DNA of 64,000 bases from Halopseudomonas sp002296055 (GTDB taxonomy: Bacteria > Pseudomonadota > Gammaproteobacteria > Pseudomonadales > Pseudomonadaceae). Under the pieces are notes generated by a model. That model saw nothing but the letters and a program-made list of their open reading frames with translations, did no database searches and was not told the origin of the DNA. The stretch is taken from the NCBI RefSeq assembly GCF_050876985.1, contig NZ_JBPAPP010000004.1. One strand, given 5' to 3'. Positions 16,675-24,362 of this stretch are shown piece by piece; the stretch's first letter is position 1, and each line of letters starts with the position of its first letter. The position numbers were made by a program, and so were the translations under genes.

Positions 16675-18420
16675 ATGAAGAACCTGATCAGCCAACTGCT
16701 TGCCGACGCCGTAGACCGCCTCAAGGCCGACGGCGTATTGCCGACCGATATCGCGCCCTCCATTCAGGTTGAGAACGCGCGCGACAAGGCCCATGGCGAC
16801 TTCGCCAGCAACCTGGCGATGATGTTGGCCAAACCGGCGGGTATGAAGCCGCGCGATCTGGCTGAAAAGCTGATTGCCGCGCTGCCTGCCCACCAGGCGG
16901 TTGCTTCGGTCAACATTGCCGGCCCCGGCTTTATCAACTTCTTCCAGGATGCCGGCTGGCTGGCATCCCAGCTGGAGGCCGCGCTGGCCGACCCGCAGCT
17001 AAACGTGCGCGCCGACGTCGCCGCCCAGCGCGTGGTGGTCGACTACTCATCGCCCAACCTGGCGAAAGAAATGCACGTGGGCCACCTGCGTTCTTCCATC
17101 ATCGGTGACGCCGTGGCCCGGGTGCTTGAAGCCCTCGGTCACACAGTGATTCGCCAGAACCACGTGGGCGACTGGGGCACCCAGTTCGGCATGCTGCTGG
17201 CCTACATGGAAGAGCACAGCGTGGATGCCGAAGCCGAGCTGGGCGATCTGGAAAACTTCTACCGTCAGGCCAAGAAGCGCTTTGACGAGAGCGAAGATTT
17301 TGCCAACCGCGCGCGCCAGCGTGTGGTTGACCTGCAGGCCGGTGAGCCGAGCTGCCTTGCTCTGTGGGAGCGCTTCAACAGCATCTCGCTGGGCCACTGC
17401 CAGGCCGTCTACGACCGCTTGGGCGTCAGCCTGAGCCCGGCCGATGTGCGCGGCGAAAGCGCCTACAACGCCGATCTGCCGGGCATCGTTGCCGATCTGC
17501 GCAGCGCTGGCCTGCTGACTGAAAGCGAAGGCGCCCAGTGCGTGTTCCTTGAGCAGTTCAAGAACGCCGAAGGCAACCCGCTGCCGGTCATCGTGCAAAA
17601 AGCCGGTGGCGGCTACCTGTACGCCACCACCGACCTGGCTGCCATGCGCTACCGCCAGGCCGAGCTGCAGGCCAACCGCGTGCTTTATTTCGTCGACCAA
17701 CGCCAGGCCCTGCACTTCCAGCAGGTCTTTGCGGTCGCCCGCAAGGCCGGCTTTGTCTCTGCTGACATGCAGTTGGAGCACATGGGCTTTGGCACCATGA
17801 ACGGCGCCGACGGCAAACCCTTCAAGACCCGCGACGGCGGCACCGTGAAGCTGGCTGACCTGCTGGACGAGGCGGAACAGCGCGCCCTGCGCCTGGTCGA
17901 GGAGAAGAACCCGGAGCTGCCCGCCGACGAGCTGCGCAGCATCGGCTCGGCAGTGGGTATCGGTGCGGTCAAATACGCCGACCTCAGCAAACACCGCAGC
18001 AGCGACTACAGCTTCAACTTTGACCTGATGCTGAGCTTCGAGGGCAACACCGCGCCCTACATGATGTACGCCTACACCCGCGTCGCCAGCGTATTCCGCA
18101 AGCTGGAGCGCAGCATGACCCAGCTGGACGACCTGGCCCCGCTGGCGCTGGTCGAGCCGGCCGAGACCGAACTGGGCGCGCACCTGGCGCAGTTCAGCGC
18201 CACACTGAATTACGTTGCTCGCGAGGGCACCCCGCACGTACTCTGCACCTATCTGTACGAGCTGGCCGGTCGCTTCTCCAGCTTCTATGAGCAGTGCCCG
18301 ATCCTTGCTGCCGACAGCGAGGCCCAGCGCGACAGCCGTCTGCGCCTGGCGGCACTGACCGGTCGCACTCTCAAGCAGGGCCTGAACCTGCTGGGCATCA
18401 ACACATTGGAGCGTATGTAA
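16675..18420 (+). CDS. argS: Arginyl-tRNA synthetase
   Basis: Class I aminoacyl-tRNA synthetase of 581 residues. An N-terminal Add1 domain (about 1-100) is followed by the HIGH-type motif in SPNLAKEMHVGHLRSS near residue 130. A canonical KMSK is not obvious, as is usual for many ArgRS enzymes. The C-terminal anticodon-binding domain (about 450-581) begins around FEGNTAPYMMYAYTRVASV. The start ATG at 16675 matches the family N-terminus MKNLISQLL. The SPOR gene follows by 4 bp. Confidence 0.97.
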   Translation: MKNLISQLLADAVDRLKADGVLPTDIAPSIQVENARDKAHGDFASNLAMMLAKPAGMKPRDLAEKLIAALPAHQAVASVNIAGPGFINFFQDAGWLASQLEAALADPQLNVRADVAAQRVVVDYSSPNLAKEMHVGHLRSSIIGDAVARVLEALGHTVIRQNHVGDWGTQFGMLLAYMEEHSVDAEAELGDLENFYRQAKKRFDESEDFANRARQRVVDLQAGEPSCLALWERFNSISLGHCQAVYDRLGVSLSPADVRGESAYNADLPGIVADLRSAGLLTESEGAQCVFLEQFKNAEGNPLPVIVQKAGGGYLYATTDLAAMRYRQAELQANRVLYFVDQRQALHFQQVFAVARKAGFVSADMQLEHMGFGTMNGADGKPFKTRDGGTVKLADLLDEAEQRALRLVEEKNPELPADELRSIGSAVGIGAVKYADLSKHRSSDYSFNFDLMLSFEGNTAPYMMYAYTRVASVFRKLERSMTQLDDLAPLALVEPAETELGAHLAQFSATLNYVAREGTPHVLCTYLYELAGRFSSFYEQCPILAADSEAQRDSRLRLAALTGRTLKQGLNLLGINTLERM

Positions 18421-18424
18421 GGGC

Positions 18425-18988
18425 ATGGCAAAAGGACGCAAAGCCCCCCGACGCGGCGCCAGCCGCGCCCAGGCAGCACCCAAGCGTAAAGGCATTCCCG
18501 GCTGGTTGTGGCTGGTCAGCGGTCTGATCATCGGCCTGTTTATCGCCTTTTTACTGCACCTGGAGCCGGGCCGCGACAGCGTCCGCCGCAGCCCCGAGCC
18601 GCCCAAGCCCGCTACTACGCCGGCCCAGCCGCCGGCCGACCCAAAGCCGCGCTACGACTTCTACACCCTGCTGCCCGAATCAGAGGTAGTGGTACCCCAA
18701 CAGGCCGAGCCGGAAGCGCCGGCCGCCGCCGAACCCGAAAGCAAACCGGCGACCAGCGTGGACTATTACCTGCAGGCCGGCTCCTTCCGTCAGCGCAGCG
18801 ATGCCGATCAGGTGCGCGCACAGATTCTGCTGTTGGGCATGGATGTGAAGCTGGAAAACGCCACCATCAACGGCAACCAGTGGTACCGCGTACAGGTTGG
18901 CCCCTTCGACAGCCGCGACAGCCTCGACCAGGCCCAGCGCACCCTCTCCGGCAACGGTTTCAATAACCTGCTGCCACAGCAGCGCTGA
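18425..18988 (+). CDS. SPOR-domain membrane protein (FtsN-like)
   Basis: Bitopic inner-membrane protein of 187 residues. A very basic cytoplasmic start (KGRKAPRRG) leads to one transmembrane helix near residues 30-47 (WLWLVSGLIIGLFIAFLL). A proline/alanine-rich periplasmic linker (about 55-115) carries a C-terminal SPOR domain (about 115-187) with YYLQAGSFRQRSDADQVRAQ and VQVGPFDSRDS. SPOR domains bind denuded peptidoglycan at the septum. FtsN-like identity is supported by architecture and by its usual position between argS and hslV. It may not be the essential FtsN itself. Confidence 0.85.
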   Translation: MAKGRKAPRRGASRAQAAPKRKGIPGWLWLVSGLIIGLFIAFLLHLEPGRDSVRRSPEPPKPATTPAQPPADPKPRYDFYTLLPESEVVVPQQAEPEAPAAAEPESKPATSVDYYLQAGSFRQRSDADQVRAQILLLGMDVKLENATINGNQWYRVQVGPFDSRDSLDQAQRTLSGNGFNNLLPQQR

Positions 18989-19032
18989 GCACGCCCCGCA
19001 CAGCGGGCGCTTGACGCCCGCCCTGCCCGCGC

Positions 19033-19060
19033 CTTGAATTTCTGATTCACGCCCCCAGAT
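19033..19060 (+). promoter_or_regulatory. Sigma32 heat-shock promoter for hslVU
   Basis: CTTGAAT (19033-19039), a 13-bp spacer, then CCCCAGAT (19053-19060). This is close to the RpoH consensus CTTGAAA with CCCCATNT. It lies 57 bp before the hslV start. A GCGGGCG/CGCCCGC hairpin at 19003-19021 precedes it and may limit readthrough from argS. Confidence 0.8.
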
Positions 19061-19117
19061 CAGAAACTCGGCAGCGATCCTGCCGCCTTTTTTCCCACAG
19101 CCAACCAGGAGTTGCGC

Positions 19118-19648
19118 GTGACTACAATCGTATCCGTACGCCGGCACGGCAAGGTCGTGATCGGTGGCGACGGCCAGGTTTCCCTCGGCAACACCGTGAT
19201 GAAGGGCAACGCCCGCAAGGTACGCCGCCTCTACAAGGATCAGGTGATTGCCGGTTTCGCCGGCGGCACCGCCGACGCCTTTACCCTGTTTGAACGTTTT
19301 GAGGCCCAACTGGAAAAACACCAGGGCAACCTCGTGCGCGCCGCTGTCGAGCTGGCCAAGGACTGGCGCACAGACCGCGCCCTGCGCAAGCTGGAGGCCC
19401 TGCTGGCCGTCGCCAACAAGGATGCCTCGCTGATCATCACCGGTAACGGTGACGTTATCGAACCCGAAGAGGGCCTGATCGCCATTGGTTCCGGCGGTCC
19501 TTACGCGCAATCCGCCGCGCGCGCCCTGCTGATGCACACCGAGCTGTCGGCTCGCGAGATCGTCGATACCAGTCTGAACATCGCTGGCGACATCTGCATC
19601 TACACCAATCGCAACCTGACCATCGAGGAGCTGGACGCCAATACCTGA
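19118..19648 (+). CDS. hslV: ATP-dependent protease subunit HslV
   Basis: Proteolytic subunit of the HslUV (ClpYQ) protease, 176 residues. GTG at 19118 gives M-TTIVSVRR, so that processing exposes the catalytic N-terminal threonine; the upstream TTG at 19112 would bury it. CAGGAG lies upstream at the right distance. Landmarks are GGDGQVSLGNTVMKGNARKVRR and AGFAGGTADAFTLFERFE. It forms double hexameric rings capped by HslU, encoded 17 bp downstream. Confidence 0.97.
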   Translation: MTTIVSVRRHGKVVIGGDGQVSLGNTVMKGNARKVRRLYKDQVIAGFAGGTADAFTLFERFEAQLEKHQGNLVRAAVELAKDWRTDRALRKLEALLAVANKDASLIITGNGDVIEPEEGLIAIGSGGPYAQSAARALLMHTELSAREIVDTSLNIAGDICIYTNRNLTIEELDANT

Positions 19649-19665
19649 GGCGTTCAGAGATACCC

Positions 19666-21006
19666 ATGTCCATGACACCCCGCGAGATCGTGCACGAGCT
19701 GGACCGCCACATTATCGGCCAGCAGGATGCCAAGCGCGCCGTCGCCATCGCCCTGCGCAACCGCTGGCGCCGCCAGCAGCTGCCCGAGGCACTGCGCAAT
19801 GAAGTAACGCCCAAGAACATTCTGATGATCGGCCCGACCGGCGTCGGCAAGACCGAAATCGCCCGTCGCCTGGCCAAGCTGGCGCAGGCGCCCTTCATCA
19901 AGGTTGAAGCAACCAAGTTCACCGAAGTCGGCTACGTTGGCCGCGACGTCGAGTCCATCGTGCGCGACCTGGTAGACGCGGCCATCAAACTGCTGCGTGA
20001 GCAGGAAATGACCAAGGTGCGCTACCGCGCCGAAGACGCCGCTGAAGAGCGCATCCTCGACGCCCTGCTGCCCGGCGCCCGCCCGGCGACCGGCGACCAG
20101 CCCGAGCGCACCGACAGCAGCACCCGTCAGCTGTTCCGCAAGCGTCTGCGCGAGGGTGAGCTGGACGACAAGGACATCGACATTGAAGTGGCCGACGCCC
20201 CGGCCGGCATCGAGATCATGACCCCGCCGGGCATGGAAGAGATGACCAGCCAGCTGCAGAACATGTTCTCCAACCTGGGCAAGGGCAAAAAGAAAACCCG
20301 CACGCTCAAGGTCCGCGACGCGCTCAAGCTGGTCCGCGACGAAGAAGCCGCACGCCTGGTCAACGAAGACGACCTGAAAACCCGCGCCATTGCCGCGGTT
20401 GAGCAGAACGGTATTGTCTTCCTTGATGAGATCGACAAGGTCAGCAAGCGCGCCGACAGTGGCGGCGGTGCCGACGTGTCCCGCGAGGGTGTGCAGCGCG
20501 ATCTGCTACCGCTGATCGAAGGCTGCACGGTCAACACCAAGTTTGGCATGGTTAAAACCGACCACATCCTGTTTATCGCCTCCGGCGCCTTCCACCTGAC
20601 CAAGCCCTCGGACCTGATCCCGGAGCTGCAAGGCCGTTTGCCGATTCGCGTTGAGCTGCAATCGCTGACCCCGAGCGATTTCGAACGCATTCTGACCGAG
20701 CCCGATGCGTCACTGAGCGAGCAGTATCGCGCTCTGATGGCAACAGAGGAGCTGAACATCGAGTTTGCCCCCGATGCCATCAGCCGTCTGGCCGAGATCG
20801 CTTGGCAGGTGAACGAGAAGACCGAAAACATCGGCGCCCGTCGCCTGCACACGGTGCTCGAACGCCTGCTGGAAGAAATCTCCTTCAGCGCCGGCGATCT
20901 GGCTGCCAAGCACGAGACCCAGCCGCTGGTCATCGACGCCGCCTACGTCAACAGCCACCTGGGTGAACTGGCGGTCAACGAAGACCTGTCGCGGTATATT
21001 CTTTAA
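19666..21006 (+). CDS. hslU: ATP-dependent protease ATPase subunit HslU
   Basis: AAA+ unfoldase of 446 residues that feeds substrates to HslV. Walker A GPTGVGKTE is near residue 57, the pore motif GYVGRDVES near 87, an intermediate I-domain spans about 110-240, and Walker B IVFLDEIDKVS is near 251. The C-terminus ends DLSRYIL, the tail that docks into HslV. It starts at 19666 (or two codons later at MTPREIV). Same transcript as hslV. Confidence 0.97.
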   Translation: MSMTPREIVHELDRHIIGQQDAKRAVAIALRNRWRRQQLPEALRNEVTPKNILMIGPTGVGKTEIARRLAKLAQAPFIKVEATKFTEVGYVGRDVESIVRDLVDAAIKLLREQEMTKVRYRAEDAAEERILDALLPGARPATGDQPERTDSSTRQLFRKRLREGELDDKDIDIEVADAPAGIEIMTPPGMEEMTSQLQNMFSNLGKGKKKTRTLKVRDALKLVRDEEAARLVNEDDLKTRAIAAVEQNGIVFLDEIDKVSKRADSGGGADVSREGVQRDLLPLIEGCTVNTKFGMVKTDHILFIASGAFHLTKPSDLIPELQGRLPIRVELQSLTPSDFERILTEPDASLSEQYRALMATEELNIEFAPDAISRLAEIAWQVNEKTENIGARRLHTVLERLLEEISFSAGDLAAKHETQPLVIDAAYVNSHLGELAVNEDLSRYIL

Positions 21007-21016
21007 CCCAAGCCAC

Positions 21017-21056
21017 AAGCTGGAAGCGGGAAGCAGCTCGTGCCCGCTTCTAGCTT
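21017..21056 (+). terminator. Stem-loop after hslU, possible weak terminator
   Basis: GAAGCGGG (21023-21030) pairs with CCCGCTTC (21043-21050), extended by AAGC/GCTT across a two-base mismatch. No T-run follows; the right arm runs into the heptamer repeat. Confidence 0.45.
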
Positions 21057-21088
21057 CTAGCTTCTAGCTTCTAGCTTCTAGCTTCTAG
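21047..21088 (+). repeat. Six perfect tandem copies of the heptamer CTTCTAG
   Basis: CTTCTAG is repeated six times without interruption over 42 bp, between hslU and the DUF971 gene and 19 bp before the latter's ATG. Perfect simple repeats of this kind can expand or contract by slippage. Confidence 0.95.
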
Positions 21089-21107
21089 CTCCAACAGGAT
21101 AATCCCG

Positions 21108-21488
21108 ATGGCCGCCCCCATCCCCACGACCATCAAACTGCACAAAGCCTCCCGCACGCTGGAGTTGGGTTATGCCGACGGCAGCACCTATCAGTTGCCG
21201 GCCGAATACCTGCGCGTGTTGTCTCCCTCGGCCGAGGTGCGTGGGCATGGCAAGCCGGTGCTGCAGACCGGCAAGCTGAACGTGGGCCTCAGCGGGGTGG
21301 AAACCGCCGGGCGCTATGCGATCAAGCTCATCTTCGACGACGGCCATGACAGCGGCCTGTACACCTGGGATTACCTCTACCAACTGGCGACGCAACAGTC
21401 TCAACGCTGGGACGCCTACCTTGAACAGTTGCACCAGGCTGGTGCATCGCGCGACCCGGAGGTCAGCGCAGTCCGCTTTGTCCCTTGA
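21108..21488 (+). CDS. DUF971 protein (gamma-butyrobetaine hydroxylase N-terminal-like domain)
   Basis: Protein of 126 residues consisting of one DUF971 domain, the fold found at the N-terminus of gamma-butyrobetaine hydroxylase. Visible landmarks are LELGYADGSTYQLPAEYLRV near residue 17 and FDDGHDSGLYTWDYLYQLA near 77. Stand-alone members occur widely, and this one keeps its usual Pseudomonas place between hslU and phaC1. A role in iron-sulfur or metal handling has been suggested for relatives; nothing here proves it. AGGAT precedes the ATG. Confidence 0.85.
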   Translation: MAAPIPTTIKLHKASRTLELGYADGSTYQLPAEYLRVLSPSAEVRGHGKPVLQTGKLNVGLSGVETAGRYAIKLIFDDGHDSGLYTWDYLYQLATQQSQRWDAYLEQLHQAGASRDPEVSAVRFVP

Positions 21489-21609
21489 ATTTCTTGCGCT
21501 CCTACATGGCTTTGCCATAAACATCTGATTTAGTGCCAGCTGGCTAAAAAGGCGTTAACAGCGCCGAACCTGCGTGCTAACTTGTCTCAAGAATGCGACA
21601 CCCGGAAGC

Positions 21610-21625
21610 TGGTTCGAATCTTGCT
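21610..21625 (+). promoter_or_regulatory. Candidate sigma54 promoter for phaC1
   Basis: TGGTTCG (21610-21616) and TTGCT (21621-21625) give GG-N10-GC exactly, 48 bp before the phaC1 ATG. The -24 box departs from TGGCACG. Sigma54-type promoters have been described before phaC1 in P. aeruginosa, which supports the call. Confidence 0.55.
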
Positions 21626-21672
21626 GGACTGCATTCAGAGCGGCTTCCCTGCCTCAGACTGGAGCGTTGAAA

Positions 21673-23355
21673 ATGGGTAATAAATCCAATAACGAAGACT
21701 TGGGCCACAAGGCCAGCGAACACATTCTGGGCCCCAACCCGGTGGTCGGCGTGCCTGCGCGCGACCTCATCAGTACCGCCCGCATGGTCATGCGCCAGAC
21801 CATCAAGCAACCCGTTCACAGCATGCGTCATATCGGCCGCCTGGGCATGGCCGTGACCGATGTCATGCTCGGCCGCTCCGAGCTGGGCCCAAGCGCTGAC
21901 GACAAGCGCTTTGTCGACCCCACCTGGAGCCAGAACCCGCTCTACCGCCGCTATATGCAGACCTACCTGGCCTGGCGCAAGGAACTCAACAGCTGGATCA
22001 CCAGCTCCGATCTGCCTGCACAAGATGTCAGTCGCGCCCAGTTTGTCATCGCCCTGATGACCGAGGCGATGTCGCCCACCAACACCGCCCTCAACCCGGC
22101 CGCCCTCAAGCGCTTCTTCGAGACTGGCGGCAAGAGCCTGATGGACGGCCTGACCCACCTGGCCAAGGACATCGCCCACAACGGCGGCATGCCCAGCCAG
22201 GTGAACATGAATGCCTTTGAAGTGGGCGGCAACTTGGCGACCACCAAGGGCTCGGTGATCTTCCGCAACGAGGTGCTGGAGCTGATCCAGTACAAGCCGC
22301 TGACCGAAGAAGTATTCGAGCGCCCGGTGCTGGTAGTACCGCCGCAGATCAACAAGTTCTACGTCTTCGACCTGTCACCGGAGAAAAGCCTCGCGCGCTA
22401 TCTGGTCAACAGTCACATGCAGACCTTTGTGATCAGTTGGCGCAACCCGACCAAGAGCCACCGCGAGTGGGGCCTGAGCACCTACATCGAAGCGCTTAAG
22501 GAAGCCATCGACGTAGTGCTGGAAGTAACCGGCAGCAAAGACCTTAGCATGCTCGGCGCCTGCTCCGGCGGCATCACCACAGTATCGCTGCTGGGCCACT
22601 ATGCCGCGCTGAAGGAGAAGAAAGTCCACTCCTTTACCCTGCTGGTCAGCGTGCTGGATACCGAGCTGAAAACCCAGGTTGCGCTATTTGCCGACGAGCG
22701 ATCGATTGAGGCCGCGCGGCGCATGTCGTATCAAAGCGGCGTGCTGGAAGGCCGCGACATGGCGCGTATCTTCGCCTGGATGCGACCCAATGACCTGATC
22801 TGGAACTACTGGGTCAATAACTACCTGCTCGGCAACGAGCCGCCGGTATTCGATATCCTGTTCTGGAACAACGACACCACCCGCCTGCCGGCCGCCCTGC
22901 ACGGCGAGTTTCTGGAGCTGTTCAAGAACAACCCGCTGACCCGCCCCGGCGCGCTGGAAGTCTGCGGCACGCCGATCGACCTCAAGCAGGTCAAGACCGA
23001 CTACTTTGTCATCGCCGGCTTGAACGACCACATCACCCCCTGGGAAGCCTGCTACAGCTCGGCGCAGCTGCTTGGGGGCAAGTGCGAGTTTGTGCTGTCC
23101 TCCAGCGGCCACATCCAGAGCATCCTCAACCCGCCGGGCAACCCCAAGGCACGCTTCTTTACCAGTGGCGAGATGACCGGCGACGCCAAGCACTGGCTGG
23201 AAACCGCCACCAAGCAGTCCGACTCCTGGTGGCAGTACTGGCGCGACTGGCTGCATGCCCGCGGCGGTAAGCGCAAGGCTGCGCCGGCAGTGCTCGGCAA
23301 CGACAACCATCCAGCGCTCGAACCGGCGCCGGGTACCTACGTTCACGAGCGCTGA
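21673..23355 (+). CDS. phaC1: Class II poly(3-hydroxyalkanoic acid) synthase 1
   Basis: Polymerises medium-chain (R)-3-hydroxyacyl-CoA into PHA at the granule surface. Length is 560 residues from ATG 21673 (MGNKSNNEDLGHKASE), with TGGAG upstream. The catalytic cysteine sits in the lipase-like box GACSGG near residue 296, with Asp in LNDHITPW near 451 and His in SSSGHIQSI near 479. First gene of the phaC1-phaZ-phaC2-phaD cluster. PhaC2, 122 bp beyond phaZ, is its paralogue. Confidence 0.97.
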   Translation: MGNKSNNEDLGHKASEHILGPNPVVGVPARDLISTARMVMRQTIKQPVHSMRHIGRLGMAVTDVMLGRSELGPSADDKRFVDPTWSQNPLYRRYMQTYLAWRKELNSWITSSDLPAQDVSRAQFVIALMTEAMSPTNTALNPAALKRFFETGGKSLMDGLTHLAKDIAHNGGMPSQVNMNAFEVGGNLATTKGSVIFRNEVLELIQYKPLTEEVFERPVLVVPPQINKFYVFDLSPEKSLARYLVNSHMQTFVISWRNPTKSHREWGLSTYIEALKEAIDVVLEVTGSKDLSMLGACSGGITTVSLLGHYAALKEKKVHSFTLLVSVLDTELKTQVALFADERSIEAARRMSYQSGVLEGRDMARIFAWMRPNDLIWNYWVNNYLLGNEPPVFDILFWNNDTTRLPAALHGEFLELFKNNPLTRPGALEVCGTPIDLKQVKTDYFVIAGLNDHITPWEACYSSAQLLGGKCEFVLSSSGHIQSILNPPGNPKARFFTSGEMTGDAKHWLETATKQSDSWWQYWRDWLHARGGKRKAAPAVLGNDNHPALEPAPGTYVHER

Positions 23356-23379
23356 TCGGCGCCCAACAGAGACCCGCCT

Positions 23380-24240
23380 ATGCCGCAGTCCTTTGTCTTT
23401 CGCACCATCGAGCTGGACGGCCAGTACCTGCGTACAGCCGTGCGCCCGGGCAACAGCGCCCTGCCGCCGCTGCTGGTCTTTAACGGTATCGGCGCCAACC
23501 TGGAGCTGGTGTTCCCGTTTGTCGAGGCACTGGACCCGGACCTGGAGGTTATCGCCTTCGACGTACCCGGCGTGGGTGGCTCGTCCACCCCGGCCACGCC
23601 CTTCCGCTTTCCGGGCCTGGCCAAGCTGGCGGCACGCATGCTGGACTATCTGGACTACTCCCAGGTCAACGTCATCGGCGTGTCCTGGGGCGGCGCGCTG
23701 GCGCAGCAGTTTGCCTACAGCCACCCAGAGCGCTGCAAGAAGCTGATTCTGGCAGCCACCTCAGCCGGCGCCGTCATGGTGCCCGGCCGGCCCTCGGTGC
23801 TGCTGAAGATGGCCAGCCCGCGGCGTTATATCCAGCCCTCGCACGGGGTTAACATCGCGCCTGACATCTACGGCGGCGCCTTCCGCCGTGACCCGCACCT
23901 GGCCGAAAAGCATGCCGCCAAGGTGCGCTCTTCCGGCAAGCTCGGCTACTACTGGCAGCTGTTTGCCGGCCTGGGCTGGACCAGCGTGCACTGGCTGCAC
24001 AAAATCCGCCAACCGACGCTGATTCTGGCCGGCGATGATGACCCGATCATCCCGCTGATCAACATGAAGCTGCTGGCCTGGCGTATTCCCAACTCCGAGC
24101 TGCACGTGATCGACGATGGCCACCTGTTTCTGGTGACCCGCGCACAGAGCGTGGCGCCGATGATCATGGCCTTCCTGTCGGAGGAAAAACAGCCAGCGGT
24201 GATTCGCCACGCGGCCGCCCTGAGAGCCCCCAGAGCATGA
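23380..24240 (+). CDS. phaZ: Intracellular medium-chain PHA depolymerase
   Basis: Alpha/beta hydrolase of 286 residues that mobilises stored PHA. The nucleophile Ser102 lies in the box GVSWGG, with the acid in LAGDDDPIIP near 221 and His in IDDGHLFL near 248. These positions match the known Pseudomonas PhaZ triad. The oxyanion region is FNGIGAN near residue 34. It starts 24 bp after phaC1 and lies between the two synthases, the normal class II layout. Confidence 0.95.
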   Translation: MPQSFVFRTIELDGQYLRTAVRPGNSALPPLLVFNGIGANLELVFPFVEALDPDLEVIAFDVPGVGGSSTPATPFRFPGLAKLAARMLDYLDYSQVNVIGVSWGGALAQQFAYSHPERCKKLILAATSAGAVMVPGRPSVLLKMASPRRYIQPSHGVNIAPDIYGGAFRRDPHLAEKHAAKVRSSGKLGYYWQLFAGLGWTSVHWLHKIRQPTLILAGDDDPIIPLINMKLLAWRIPNSELHVIDDGHLFLVTRAQSVAPMIMAFLSEEKQPAVIRHAAALRAPRA

Positions 24241-24362
24241 CGTTCAAGCCGCCAGCGGGCCGAGCGAGACCTCGGCCACAGTGCCCGCACGGCAGCCATT
24301 GCTGCTCGCCGCATTTGCGTTAGACTGCCAGCGACCTCCTCGCCACGGATCAGGACAGCTGG

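Noticed and set aside
17047..18606. 519-residue minus-strand frame opposite argS
   Set aside because: Antisense of ArgRS; long only because of high GC. No start signal.
21047..21088. Heptamer array as a CRISPR
   Set aside because: No spacers and a unit of only 7 bp; it is a simple tandem repeat.
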